Below are positions 47,573-59,152 of a stretch of DNA of 64,000 nucleotides, one piece after another. The stretch's first letter is position 1, and each line of letters opens with the position of its first letter. The DNA is from Seiridium cupressi (taxonomy: Eukaryota > Ascomycota > Sordariomycetes > Amphisphaeriales > Sporocadaceae): the NCBI GenBank assembly GCA_036674765.1, contig JARVKI010000044.1, forward strand, positions 186,001 to 250,000, read 5' to 3'. The notes under the pieces are model-generated. The model saw only the letters and a list, made by a program, of their open reading frames with translations, ran no database searches and was not told the DNA's origin. The position numbers and the translations under genes were made by a program.

Positions 47573-49288
47573 TTATGCCTTCTTGACCTCGCCATTAGTA
47601 GCTTGTGCGATCTGTTTACTCTCAGCCTTTTCTGGCACCTTTCGTTGTCCGAGCTTCGAAGCGATGAAGGCGGGCCATCTGTCATTGACGACACCTGCAG
47701 ATAAGAGAATACTCAAAACGATGTATACGAGAATTGCGCCAATAGTGATGAGGTCGATAATATGCACGAACCACCAGAAGTATTGCTTTCCCAGCGCACA
47801 GTTGGCGAATTCGAACCTCCATTCCCAAGTCTCTTCATCGAACCATGCGCTGAGCAGGCCAGCGTTTCCACCAAACCCGCCCATCATGCTTCTCACGGTG
47901 ACTTCGCGCAAACCTGGATGACCAGCACGACCAGGAATACCTTTTCGCTGCGCCTCGGCCCATCGTACAGTCTCCCATTTCCGATCTTCCGAGAATTGGC
48001 CTTCTGTCTGGTCGATGAAGTGGTAGATATCACAGCCCTCGTGGTCATGGCCGTTGATGATGATGCCTCCTCGGCCTCTGCCGTTGCCCGGAGCATTGGT
48101 ATCTCCATTCAGACCGTATATCCCCTCCAGAAAGCCCTTCGAGGCATCTGCAGACAGCTGATATTGTTCCTTCACACCGCCACCTTCATCGGCTGGGTGG
48201 AAATCAAAGAATGGTGCGTCCACACAGACACCTTCGGGCTTGTACAATGGAATGTGCGTCAAAACCACAGTAAAGTGTCCCTGGTATTCGACAGCGGCTG
48301 CAGTGTTGATGACATCGTTCACGAACGAATATGTATGGTCCTGGAGCTCAGGAGTGACTGCCGGGGTATCTAGGTTCATGTTATTGATAACCACGATTCT
48401 GATCTCTGGTGCTAATCGAGTCGAGTCTGGATTCTTTTCCGCATCCATGATCGTCGCACTTAGGGTTTCGTTGGTGATGGGCAGTTCAAACCGTAGCTCG
48501 TAGGCAGCCTTGCCAAAGACCCGTTCGAAACGATCGAGTCTCTCTACTGTTAGATCTCCGGCGTATCCCACATCATGGTTCCCGGCGATATTGATGATCC
48601 GTTTTCGCCATATTGTTCCATTTGCGCCCTCGTTCCCGAGATAGCCGGTTACATCGTACTCCGTGGCAGGATGGACGGCCACTTCGTCCGGTATTCGTTC
48701 GCCCCCGTAGAATGCGCGATTCCAATACCTCCAGCTCCGCCTCTCGAACTCCTCGTCGCTGATCCACTGACTTCCGAGAAGATCTCCCAGTACTGTGACG
48801 TGCGATGGCTTGGTCCACCACTTCAGCGTCCTGTAGATATGGGCGAGGTAGAAATCATTGCCGAAAAGATCGATGCGTTTCCGGACCGACTCGAGCGCGT
48901 CAGGGATATCCTCGAGATACAGGTCGACAACTTCGTGCAGTGACTGCCGAATGCGCTCTCGAAGGGAGGAGTGCGAAGTCTTGAAGGCAATATGTGAAAC
49001 TAAGCTCTTGAGGTGAGAGAACGGTTCGCGCCATGTGTCCGGCAGCGATGTATCGCCCTCAAGCTGAGGGTCGCCCAGCGCCAGGAGACGGAAAGGCGCA
49101 ATGCTCGCTTCGGTATTGCCAATGTGCTGCTGCAGAGTCGATCGATACGCGGCAGAAGCTGGCTGCGAGTTGGAAAGAGGAAATGCGCAACCCAGAAAGA
49201 CCGGGTATAGGTATAGGTAGGTGGTGAAGATCACCGCGAAAGGGACAAGAACTCGCAAGCCATTGCGAAGGAAAGCCGCGGGGGACAT
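47573..49288 (-). CDS. Ted1/Cdc1-family ER metallophosphoesterase
   Basis: A membrane-bound calcineurin-type phosphoesterase of the Ted1/Cdc1/PGAP5 group, which removes ethanolamine phosphate from GPI-anchor glycans and so controls ER exit of GPI proteins. Single exon, 571 aa. An N-terminal membrane span (about residues 11-32) is followed by the luminal catalytic domain with the metal ligand motifs GDPQLEGD, VLGDLLGS, NIAGNHDVGY, VLTHIPLY and INGHDHEGC in canonical order. A second hydrophobic region near residues 515-545 (FWWFVHIIDLITIGAILVYIV) anchors the C-terminus, which ends in a Lys-rich tail. All metal-binding motifs are intact. Ted1 and Cdc1 cannot be separated here with certainty. It converges on the BNR gene (about 320 nt between stops) and appears to be a housekeeping gene outside the metabolite cluster. 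Confidence 0.9.
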   Translation of the reverse strand: MSPAAFLRNGLRVLVPFAVIFTTYLYLYPVFLGCAFPLSNSQPASAAYRSTLQQHIGNTEASIAPFRLLALGDPQLEGDTSLPDTWREPFSHLKSLVSHIAFKTSHSSLRERIRQSLHEVVDLYLEDIPDALESVRKRIDLFGNDFYLAHIYRTLKWWTKPSHVTVLGDLLGSQWISDEEFERRSWRYWNRAFYGGERIPDEVAVHPATEYDVTGYLGNEGANGTIWRKRIINIAGNHDVGYAGDLTVERLDRFERVFGKAAYELRFELPITNETLSATIMDAEKNPDSTRLAPEIRIVVINNMNLDTPAVTPELQDHTYSFVNDVINTAAAVEYQGHFTVVLTHIPLYKPEGVCVDAPFFDFHPADEGGGVKEQYQLSADASKGFLEGIYGLNGDTNAPGNGRGRGGIIINGHDHEGCDIYHFIDQTEGQFSEDRKWETVRWAEAQRKGIPGRAGHPGLREVTVRSMMGGFGGNAGLLSAWFDEETWEWRFEFANCALGKQYFWWFVHIIDLITIGAILVYIVLSILLSAGVVNDRWPAFIASKLGQRKVPEKAESKQIAQATNGEVKKA

Positions 49289-50549
49289 GTAGCTGGCGGC
49301 ATGTGGCCGAAGCCAGAGAAAGTCGAGAAGTTCAAGGGAAGCAGCGTGGCCGTTGCGAAAAACAAGACCAAGACGAAGAAATCATCGCTACTTTCGAGAT
49401 GAGCCCGCACTTCAAGATTGAAGATAGGGGATCAGCGGAGTAAGACCCTGGTAAATTGGATGGCCTGTTTTCCAGGCTCCTAGCGCCCGAGGCTGCGGCA
49501 TCGGGTCTCGTTAGTGGCTCTGTCACCCCTGAACACTGTTCGTGTACCGACAGTTTGATGCTGAGGCATGCGCTTCTCCGACGTGACCGCTAATGCCATC
49601 CTAGCTCAATTCAGTGTGTCGATATCATGATACTCTATGCTCTCTGATGCTTTGAGAAGATTAAACCCCAAAAATACCTTATACTCAGTAATGGCGTAAA
49701 TGAAGGTGCCATCTGCCAGTGAGTCAGCTCCTCACAAAGGTCTCTGCTAGTGTGCAAGCTCCTGATTGGTGTACTCAAAGTCACCTCGTGGATTGGCTGT
49801 TACTGCAGACTTTCTTTGTCTCCAGGCTTCCTTCACCATCTATCCATACCATACTTCATGCATATAATCTTGCATTGTCAAAGTTTGCTGATCAACATCC
49901 TCTCGTGGTATCAATTTGGGTAAAGGACCTGTCAGACCTGTAGCCTTCCACTTCTAGTGGTCATATTGCATATTTTGAGCTTGAGATATGCTATAGGTAA
50001 TACTAACTTAAATCATTGTCCTATTTGATTTCTTAGTCCCATATTATCGCGCAACAGGCACACTGACTAATGCTCAGGATTACGTTGTGGTTTCCTGTGT
50101 TTGTTTTGCCATAAGTAGGCACGAATCTAAGACACAATCTTAAGTGCAAACATATTCGATACCGAGATAGATAAATTCCGAGCGACTCTGGTCGTCCCAT
50201 AACACTTTTCGACGTGGGGAATCGGGTGTTATGACTCAAATGTCTTCTGACATAATCAGGGTGGAATTTCGCAGGGCGACAACGCAATATTTCAGCAGAA
50301 AGGTAGATACAATACAATCATATCTAGTACGAGGCTCTGCCATAAAGCCACAAAGAGCCAGTACTTGGCAGTCCAAAGAGTCGATTCGGCGACTATCCGA
50401 AGGGGAATAAGGCGTAACTTGCAAGTGTCGGGCAATCTGAGCACAGCACTTGTGTGCCAGTTCCACTTGCATTACGACAATGCCTGCTTAAAGTGTTTTC
50501 TTCCGTCGTATATCATATTTGAGCAGTAGAGTCTTACCGACCCACTCCA
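49289..50549. other. Gene-free stretch
   Basis: About 1.3 kb, AT-rich between 49640 and 50150, with only short motif-free frames. The left end is the Ted1-like promoter; the right end is the 3' flank of the next minus-strand gene. Confidence 0.45.
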
Positions 50550-51016
50550 TCATTCCTCCATATCCTCCTCGTCATATGTCGGGAAAGCAACATTAAAAAC
50601 GACCTCGCCAAACTCCTCCACTGCCTCATCGCGAAAGGCAAACGCCACAACCTGGTTGTCCTTCAAACCCTTGGACATTGGTGTGTCTTGCGCCTTAGCA
50701 CGTAGTGATTTCCATCCTTGGCTGGGATCGTTTGCGACTTCCAACGTTGCAAACTCTATCCTCGAAGCCTCGTCAGGAAGTTCTGCGTTCGGAGTATCTC
50801 TGTCTGCCTGCAGACCATCTGGAAAACGCTCTCGCAGGACGTCCATCAGCTCCGAGGCAATGTCTGAAAACTTGGAGTTGGCGTCGACGAACAGGAAAAC
50901 AGTGTGGATGCCATATTTGAAGCGAATCGACAAGTCAATGTCGTCTATCTGCTCTCGGCGAACCTGAGAGGTATGTTAGTGTCCAAATGGCACTGGCACC
51001 CGGCGTGACTCACCAT
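50550..51016 (-). CDS. Small conserved fungal protein of unknown function
   Basis: Function not recognised. The model has two coding segments, 51014-51016 (the ATG alone) and 50550-50963, joined across a 50-nt GT-AG intron (50964-51013), giving 138 aa that begin MVRREQIDDID. This junction is preferred to the internal Met because the upstream RREQIDDIDL residues lie in the same frame directly before SIRFKYG and are bounded by a clean CTCAG acceptor. The first part (IRFKYGIHTVFLFVD, then a helix SDIASELMDVLRERF) looks like a beta-grasp or ubiquitin-like opening, although that is only a fold impression. The C-terminus is acidic (DEEDMEE). No signal peptide or membrane span is present. It is divergent from the Tim17-family gene, with about 540 nt between the start codons. 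Confidence 0.7.
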
Positions 51017-51559
51017 ATCTGCGTTTATTTGCTTTGAAAATGTAGGATAAAATCCCGAGTTTTTCTTCGAAAACGATAGACTATTCGGAAAGCACAATTT
51101 TGGAATTTACCTGACTTTGGTATATGTGTCGTAAGTTGGCTGACGCGACTTTCATAGCAAGGGGGGTTACACGTTTGCACGTGAGACCGTGAGGAGGAAT
51201 TAATTGACTGCATGCATGCAAAAGGCCCAAGCTCCAAAATCCGAGGTCCCGGAACTAAGCAAGGAATCAGTGTTGAAGGACTGTGTCCGAATCATGGTCT
51301 TCCAAACCTGACTTGGCCCAATCGTTCCAGTGAGTTGGGACACTTCATAATCAACCGGCCTCGTCGAGTCGGCCCATCCTCGATCTGTACATCGCATGTA
51401 GAGCTCAAATTTCCACTCCATAACTTAGCACCAAGCAGTCGAGTTACAGAGAGCATTGCTCAATTCCGGAGTCAAATATCACCAACTGGTCGTTGATTTG
51501 CGCAACTCTCTTGTATTCAACAGATATATCTTCGTTGCATATCGAGGCTGATACCGACC

Positions 51560-52332
51560 ATGGAAGAACCACGGGAGCCAGACCACGAGCCTAGAGCGCA
51601 GCACAATCCACACGTCAAGCACCAAAAGGTATCGAGGGATTCTAGGGAACACACTTTTGAAGAGCAAGCGCCACGCCGTCAGCACCTCCGAGCAAAGCCA
51701 TCCCGCGAAGAATACGAAAGACTATGGAGAGAATCTCGACTCTCGCTTCCCCCCATGGTGCGGATACCAGGAGCAGCTTTGGCAGCTTTTGGCATGGGTC
51801 TCGCTCTAGGTCTCGCACATGGGAGTCAGATGGCCGGTCTACGATTTCGAGCTGAACACGCACATAAACTCCCTACAACCACGACTGGTTGGTATCTATA
51901 TCACAAGAGCAAAAACTACCACCTCATGTTTGGTGGCTTGAAGGAAGGGTTCAGAAATGGCCTCCGGCTTAGCCTGATTACGTCTGCCATGTTTTGCACG
52001 GAGAACCTGTTTGATGTTTATAGAGGTTCCAAGGACATGTTCAACACTATCGCCGCAAGTTTGGCCGTCGCCAGTGGCTTCAGTTTGATAAGTATGTGGT
52101 CTCCATACGTACATCGGTGTCACCATCGTGACTAATCCTTGTGATTGTAGATCGATTTTCTGCGGCAGAAGGCGCGAGGACAGCACGGAAAGGCCTCATT
52201 GTCGGCATCGTGTACGGTGGCGTCCAGGACCTTCTCTCCCTTGCCAGAGGCCGACCGGTCGGATATATCGAGTTTATACGGAGACAAATCGGCCGCAGTG
52301 CGCACGTTGAAGACGAACATACCATTTTGTAA
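51560..52332 (+). CDS. Tim17/Tim22/Tim23-family membrane protein
   Basis: A mitochondrial-type membrane protein of the Tim17/22/23 superfamily (TIMMDC1-like rather than a core translocase pore, judging by the long N-terminus). Exons 51560-52091 and 52151-52332 give 237 aa. The first about 60 residues are very charged. They are followed by helix-like hydrophobic segments with small-residue patterns: RIPGAALAAFGMGLALGLAHG near residues 70-90, FRNGLRLSLITSAMFC near 133-148, TIAASLAVASGFSL near 163-176, and GLIVGIVYGGVQDLL after the splice junction. Four such segments are the family norm. The splice restores SLINRFSAAEGARTARKG in frame. A role in import or in respiratory-complex assembly cannot be separated. 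Confidence 0.75.
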
Positions 52333-53457
52333 TACTCCTTGCCGGCGCAAGTATCATGCCATCGTAATGGAAATTGAGTGGCCGTGATCCACTATCTTCA
52401 TTGCTCGGTTATCCATGGAAAATCAGGAGGTTGCGACATCCAGACCGATCGCGACTCGTAGCAATCCACTTCATCGTGTCAGGATTATTGCCATGTCGAG
52501 GATTGGCAGAATCGGCCCCAGACTCCATGCACAAGTCGCCTTATGCAGTGTGTTATCTTCGAGGCGGGCCTACCTGTTTGGGCTGCTGGCTGCAGCGGTT
52601 GCACTGGCGCGCCTTCATCGGATACAATAGCCCAACAGAGATCACCCAAAGATAAAGTTAGGAACCCAGCCTCTCGGCAATCTGGCTTATTGTCATGGCG
52701 GCTGCCTGCACAAGTTTCATTGTTGCTGCATTATCGCTCATAAGTTCGGACTGGCGTCTCCACAGGTCAGCAACGAGAAGCAATAGACAGCTCCACTCTG
52801 AGCCGAAGAAACTGGGAGCCGAAGGACCTTGAGCAATGAATTGCAGCGTGGAAGCGGGAAACCATGGCAGTTTCAAAGCTTCACCGACGCCATGGACCAG
52901 CAGCTATGCTTGAAGTAGAGTTAGTTCCCTCATGCTCGCAGACTGTCTCGCATGCAGACGCGACGGCCAGCAACGGTAACGCTACTGATTGGTCAATGGC
53001 GGGGGTCTGCTGTCCGGTTATAGGCGGCATTCTGCTCATTTAACTCCCCACCCACGTGATGGCGTTTGATAAGACATAGCAGCATATCTCTATGTCATTG
53101 ATGGTTCTGATTGGAATATTGGGCAGACCCAGGCCTACGCGGCAGGGTCCTGCACTGCATTACATGGTCTATGCCTTGGCTGTATGCCATGTCCAAAGCT
53201 GTTTCCATTGCGATCATCGGAGATGCAAGCCGTCCGATATCAGGGTGGCCGCTACCATAAGAGTCGCTAGATTCACAGACATATGCCTCCATGCCTCCTT
53301 CCCGATGCTAATTTAACTTCGGGCCTGATCTCATACCTCAAGCTTCGACCCGTGCTTCTTGTAACTCTACGTACTCCTTCAATACCTGCGTCAATCCCTC
53401 CCATGACCACGTAGCAGTAGCCTCCATTGTCTGTTACAGAACAATAGCGAGATTATA
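52333..53457. other. Gene-free stretch upstream of proline dehydrogenase
   Basis: About 1.1 kb with short motif-free frames only. It holds the 3' flank of the Tim17-family gene and the promoter of the proline dehydrogenase gene. Confidence 0.45.
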
Positions 53458-55008
53458 ATGCTGCAAATCCCGTTGCTGGGAAGGCCCTTGGCTGTGCCGT
53501 CTTCTTTGAAGGCGGTCAAACAGCCATCCTGCGTGCTCTTTGTGGCGCGGAACCTCTCGTCCACAAAGTTCACCATGGATTCGACCCGGTTGGCCAGACA
53601 GATTCATTCGTCCTCTAACAGACCCTCTTCCCATGAATCATCAATGATCGACGCAAACTCCGCCACTGCTCTCACCTCGCAAGCCGTATCTGCAGAAGAA
53701 GCCAATATGTTGAAGAAGAGGGTACCGCTTTCCATCCTGCCTCTTGCCACGGTTCTCCGTACTCTTGCTACAACGACGATTTCCTCGTCGCCTATTCTTC
53801 TTCCTCCGTCTCTGGCTGCTATGAACGTCTTGGCACACACCGAAAACGCGGTCCTGAACCCGGACAAGAATCCTATCTTGGGCTGGTTCTTGAAGAAGAC
53901 ATTTTATGCACAATTTTGTGCCGGCGAAAATGCGGCAGAGGTTCGACAAACTGTTGATGGCTTGAGACGCATTGGGTTTACTGGTGTCATCCTTGGTTAC
54001 GCTAAAGAGGTGGTTCTATCCAAGTCGCAAACTGCAAACTTGACCGCTTGCGACCAGGGAGCAGAGAAGGATGAGTGCGTGCAGAACGAGATTGGTCCTT
54101 GGACTGCTGGAACCATGGAGACGGTCCGCCTAGCTCAACCCGGCGACTTCGTGGCCCTCAAGTTTACTGGTGCCGGACGACAAGCTCTTTACGCCCTGAA
54201 GAACCGATTACCACCTCCCCGAGAACTCCGAGCCGCCATCGACGATGTTTGCGACCTTGCCCGCGAGCGCAACGTCCCCCTTCTCTTCGACGCCGAGCAG
54301 ACCGCCCTACAAGCCGGCATTGATGACTGGACCCTCGAGTATCAACGCAGGCACAACACGGTACCAGGCCATGCTATCATCTACGGCACCTACCAAGCAT
54401 ACCTGAAGGCTTGCCCGGCGGTTCTCGGATCTCATCTCGCTGCTGCGGCCAAGGACGGTTTCACACTAGGCGTCAAACTTGTGCGCGGCGCCTACCTCGG
54501 TGCAGACCCCCGACACATCATTCACGATACCAAGGAAGATACAGACAAGTGCTATGACGGGATCACTGAATCCCTGATTCGCCGCGAATGGAACGACACC
54601 GTTTCCCAGGATGTCAAGTACCCGCTCGTCTCTGTTCTACTGGGCTCGCATAACCTGGAGTCTGTCCGCCGCGCCCGCACCATCCGCGACTCAATCTCCA
54701 TCCCCCCGCCTACCACCTACCCGGCCCAAGGCCCCGTCAGTGAGTTGGCTATCGCTCAGCTGCAGGGCATGGCGGATGACGTGAGCTGTGAGCTGGTCTG
54801 CGTCAAGAAGAACGATGAGAAGCTTGGCGAGGACAGCACAAGAGCATACAAGTACATCGTCTGGGGCAGCACTGGCGAGTGTATGAAGTACCTCCTGCGT
54901 CGCGCCAACGAGAACAAGGACGCTGTTCAGAGAACGCGCAGTGCAAGGGACGCAATGTGGACTGAGCTCATGCGGCGCTTTTGGGCAACGCTCGGCCGCC
55001 GTGCTTGA
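53458..55008 (+). CDS. put1: Proline dehydrogenase (proline oxidase), mitochondrial
   Basis: An FAD enzyme that oxidises L-proline to pyrroline-5-carboxylate, the first step of proline catabolism, at the mitochondrial inner membrane. A single exon gives 516 aa from the first ATG; other in-frame Mets (for example MDSTRLARQ near residue 40) are possible starts. The N-terminal about 130 residues are Ser/Arg-rich and likely include a mitochondrial targeting signal. The TIM-barrel shows family motifs: LLFDAEQTALQAGIDDW near residues 282-298, GTYQAYLKACP near 316-326, GVKLVRGAYLGADPR near 345-359, and the C-terminal YLLRRANENKDAV block near 480-492, which binds substrate through its two arginines. 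All are intact. It is 30 kb from the NRPS and most likely serves primary metabolism. Confidence 0.92.
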   Translation: MLQIPLLGRPLAVPSSLKAVKQPSCVLFVARNLSSTKFTMDSTRLARQIHSSSNRPSSHESSMIDANSATALTSQAVSAEEANMLKKRVPLSILPLATVLRTLATTTISSSPILLPPSLAAMNVLAHTENAVLNPDKNPILGWFLKKTFYAQFCAGENAAEVRQTVDGLRRIGFTGVILGYAKEVVLSKSQTANLTACDQGAEKDECVQNEIGPWTAGTMETVRLAQPGDFVALKFTGAGRQALYALKNRLPPPRELRAAIDDVCDLARERNVPLLFDAEQTALQAGIDDWTLEYQRRHNTVPGHAIIYGTYQAYLKACPAVLGSHLAAAAKDGFTLGVKLVRGAYLGADPRHIIHDTKEDTDKCYDGITESLIRREWNDTVSQDVKYPLVSVLLGSHNLESVRRARTIRDSISIPPPTTYPAQGPVSELAIAQLQGMADDVSCELVCVKKNDEKLGEDSTRAYKYIVWGSTGECMKYLLRRANENKDAVQRTRSARDAMWTELMRRFWATLGRRA

Positions 55009-56362
55009 GTTGATTTATGCGAGCATAGGATACGGTGTTTATGGAGTTCAGGAGGATGGCATTATCTTGTCACGGACAAGTATAGGTGAAGAAAGTATAC
55101 CAAATCGTGCATTTTCGACCGCAGATGATAGAGATGAGCGAGCATTTTGTTTACGGCGTTCCTAAAGGGCGTGGTCTTACGAGCCTCTGATTACGGATTG
55201 GCAATATGAATGAAGAATGAAATTACATTATCAAAATCTTGCTCAATTCCCCGTGTGGCCATTTATTGTGATCCTTAGCAAACAGAAATAAATTGGTAAT
55301 AGCTGGTAACCCGCAAAATTAGACTTGACAATGCCAGGCGCCTGCCGTGTGATTCCAATCGATTGCTTCAGAATCGTCACCAGACCTCAATCTCATTATC
55401 GCCCCCTCCGCACAGCATTATTGGTCCTGGGGGTGGCGCGCGCAAACGACTGCGGTCCCGGGCTATGCGCTCAGACGACCCATGATCCATTACGGAGCCC
55501 AATGGAGTCTCATCACCATGACCGAATCCGGACGAGTATAAGAAACTCGGCTACCTGCGGTCGAGCTAAAATGGAGAGATGGGTCTAAGTACAAGCTAGA
55601 GGCCGCGAAGATCCAAGCTTCGTGGGGCTCAAAGGTCCACGATCGGAGCGTGCAGCCTGGTCCTGGGTCCTTATGCACGCCCAGGACTTGCACCTTGGAT
55701 AAACCGTTGTCAGGGATTGTCATTCAAAGGGTTCATGTTATTGAGGTGTTTAAAAGGTCTGGAACCAATCGAGTTTGTCCCTTGTGTGGGTAAACTATAC
55801 AGAATAGGAATTGAGTATGTATTTAACTACCCAAGCCACGTGACATCGTGGAACCTGATGAATGCTGCATTATCCAGGAGCATAACACCTTCATTGAAGA
55901 TATAAACACATGCTGTTGCAATCCGGAAGAAGGCACCGGATTGGTTTAGCTTAGACACTGTGAACTTGCTTCATGTATTTCCTCTTTTCCCTTCCTTCCC
56001 CTCAATTCACTGCCACATAAATCTCGATAATACAGTCCGTGGCAATAATTTTATATTCCTGTCAGGTATCTTATCGAGCACTTAAACCAAATATGGTAAA
56101 GCGTATGCAACCATACCACCTTTTATGCCGGTGATCTCAATAAGATAGGTACCTGATAGGGATATAGGATTATTGCCATGTACTGTGCTATCTACACAAT
56201 AATCTTTCAAGATTACTGGATCCAACGAATAAATTTGTCCCCTTGACCTTGAGATGTACCGTGCCCGCGCTAAGTGGCACCATTTTAGTTTGGGAATTTA
56301 TCTATTAGCTTCAATAAAGTGTTGAACCTCAGTTAAGCGATACAACAACTTTCATCGTCACA
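55009..56362. other. Gene-free stretch
   Basis: About 1.35 kb, AT-rich toward the right (55900-56330), with only short motif-free frames. It contains the 3' flank of the proline dehydrogenase gene and the promoter of the helicase gene. Confidence 0.45.
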
Positions 56363-59034
56363 ATGCAAGACGGCTACTTTTTCGACACGGGTAAGTCTTG
56401 AGGAAACTAACATCTTTCGGAATTCCACGTGCGGCGCTGATCGACATACGTCTAGCCCGACCGAGCCGGAAACGCCAGTTCGGCCAGTCCGCGGAACAAG
56501 CGATAGTGCTTGATGATGATAGCAACCATGGCGTACGCGCGCGTGCGCCAAGACGACGGCGGGTTCGATCCAACCACGAGGAAACCTTGGATCATACACC
56601 CATTGCACTGCCAGAGTACATCGCTCTGGCTGACTCCGACGAGGAGAATGCCTTTCGCGGGGCTAACAGCCGACGTTCAATCTCCAGAAACAAGAAGCCC
56701 AAGTATGGACGGCAGGACTGGCGCCCTTCTGCTGGACCTTCTCGGCAATCCAAGAACGAGAGAGGTTCCGCTCCAGCAGGACCGTCTCGACAATTCGAGA
56801 CCAATGGAGGTTCTGGCCCAGCTGCACCCGCTCAGCAGTCCGTGAGCGACAGAGTAGATGCCCTTCTTGCTGAATGGACGCGTGCAGTCTCGGGATATGC
56901 CAAGAAATACTACGTCGCGCTCGAAGCCAGGAATCCAGGCATCTTTACAGTTTGGAACACATGCAAGCGGGAAGTTAATGGTGTACCGGGTTGGAACAAA
57001 CCGCATGTCTGTAGGTGCCAAAGAGTCTCTTTTTGCAGCTATCAAATAAGTATTTACTGATTTCCCAACTTTATAGACCAAACCTGTTCCACCCTCAAGG
57101 GGGCACAACGGTTTGTGCGCACAAATCTTCCAAAAAAGCTCCAGCAGGAAGAACAGGCCGAGCAGGAACGAGCCAGTGCCCGACAATACATTGCCCTTCA
57201 ACCTTCAGCAATCAGAAGTCAAGCTCTCAGGCAGGAACTTTCCGCTCCCCACAACGCCAATGAAGTAGTCAGGGATGAGAGCGACGGTGGCGAAGATAGT
57301 GAAGACAGCGAAGATAACGAGGAAAGCGAAGATGACGATGATAGCGATGATAGCGACAGTGCCAGTGCAGATGATCCTGTTTCACCCAGCCAAGCGACTT
57401 TGCTCGCAGACGACGAGCATCATGATAAGACGGCATTAGCCCTCGAGGAACCGGAACCCGATCTTTGTGAGGAGCAACAGGCGGCCGTGGACTACGCTCT
57501 CAGCGGGCGTAATCTATTCTTGACTGGTTCCGGAGGCTGCGGAAAGTCGGTTGTCGTGCGTCATCTAGTAAAGAAACTTCGCCAGGAAAGAAGGAAGGTT
57601 ACTATCGTGGCGTCGACAGGGGTAGCTGCCCTGCAAGTCTCTGGCACGACAACCTTCACTTTCATGGGCTGGTCACAGGACGACACCAAGAAGCCGTGGA
57701 AGGTGCTGCGTGAGAACCTCTGGAGGAAAAGATCGGCAGCCCGACTCCGGGAGACTGATGTTCTCATCATAGATGAGATTAGTATGATCAACAATTTCCA
57801 TTTCGACCGATTAAGCCGTGGATTGAGCGAGGTAAAGCAATACCACAACGCCCGCGAATCGAAGCCATTTGGAGGGTGTCAAGTGATTGCAGTCGGGGAC
57901 TTCTGCCAACTACCTCCTGTCAATGGACTTCAGTATTGTGTCGAATGCGGAACGGCTATGATACAAAAAACTAGAAGGGGCCAAACGTCATACACCTGCC
58001 CTGCTTGTCCACTTCCAAGAGAGTACCAGGAAGGAGATAAGTGGGCATTTAAGAGCGAGGCGTGGGCTTCTTGCGATTTTGCACATGTCCACCTGAGAAA
58101 GATTCATCGACAGAACGATGACGCATTCATAAAAATGCTCCAGAAGTGCCGTTTAGGCACACCACTCGAGGAGTCCGAGATCAAACTCCTCATGGACCAC
58201 CCGTGCAATGTTGAGGGTGGTACTTGGCTATCCTCCAAGAGGATTGAAGTCGCTACGCGCAACAACACGGAATTCATGAAACTCCAGACTAGGAAGTATA
58301 CCTACTGGTGTGTTGATGAACTTGATTTGGAACATGCCGAGTACAGGAACATGGGCTACCGAAGAGACGATGGCCCGCCGGGGAGAAACCCTCTCGTGAA
58401 ACATGGCGATCATTGCTATGGCGAGTGTCTAGAGCTGAAAGTAGGTATGCCTGTGATCCTGCTTCAAAATATTGACTTGGGCCGGGGACTCTGCAACGGT
58501 AGCCAAGGGATAGTTGTGGATTTTGAAGACTACCAAAAGGCCGAGCCTCCAGCTTCGCCCGACCCCAAGAACTATAAGAAGAATTTTGAAGGCTACCAAC
58601 GTGCACAGCGAAGGTGGACGGCGATGACCAACTTTATGAAACACCCCGGCATCGATAACAGAGTGTGGCCGGTTATCAGGTTCAACAACGGCTTGCGCTA
58701 TACCGTTCAAGCCGACTGTGCGATTTCCCAGATTAGTGGCGGCGAGGCACCTCACACTCTGATGATCAGGACCCAAGTCCCGCTGGCCCCTGGATGGGCA
58801 ATGACGATCCATAAAAGCCAAGGTTTGACCTTGGAGCGCCTGGTCGTCAATCTGAAAAGCATATTCACCGAGGGTCAAGCTTATGTTGCTCTTTCGCGAG
58901 CCACGGCACTCGAGGGTCTCAAGATTGAAGGTGGCAAGACCGCTGAAGAGGTTCTTCAAACCAAGGTTGGGCCACCCGAGGAAGTTGAACAGTTCCTTCG
59001 GGAGAAGTTCCCTCACATTTTTGAGGAACAGTGA
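56363..59034 (+). CDS. PIF1-like DNA helicase with zinc-ribbon-like insertion
   Basis: A superfamily 1B helicase of the PIF1 type, an ATP-driven 5'-3' DNA unwinding enzyme. Exons 56363-56390, 56456-57010 and 57077-59034 give 846 aa; the first coding exon is only 28 nt. The N-terminal about 210 residues are basic and of unknown role (with a GPSRQ repeat), then comes a Glu/Gln helix and a strongly acidic tract (about residues 262-293). The helicase core follows: Walker A TGSGGCGKS near residue 344, STGVAALQVSG, Walker B VLIIDEISM near 423, GDFCQLPPV near 465, GMPVILLQN near 645, and the C-terminal TIHKSQGLTLE and AYVALSRAT motifs. Between motifs III and IV lies CVECG...CPACP (two CxxC pairs). 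No Rep nuclease domain is seen, so a full Helitron protein is unlikely, although a domesticated or orphan origin remains possible. Confidence 0.88.
57277..57372 (+). repeat. GA/GAT-rich degenerate repeat coding an acidic tract
   Basis: A purine-rich, imperfect trinucleotide array (GAA, GAT, AGC, GAC units) lies inside the helicase gene and encodes a run of Asp, Glu and Ser. Such tracts can vary in length between strains by slippage. It separates the basic N-terminal part from the helicase core. Confidence 0.65.
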
Positions 59035-59152
59035 TTACGCCAGTATACTTTCTGAACAGGCCCAATGAGATGACAAGGCGTCGCTAGCTCTCTGCGCGGA
59101 CGGTTGCAACCAAGGGTCTCACATTTGTCGTCTCTCCCTATCCTGACCCATG

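Noticed and set aside
53458..55008. Proline dehydrogenase as a tailoring enzyme of the NRPS cluster (proline or pipecolate chemistry).
   Set aside because: It is about 30 kb from the NRPS with many unrelated genes between, and it looks like the ordinary mitochondrial catabolic enzyme.
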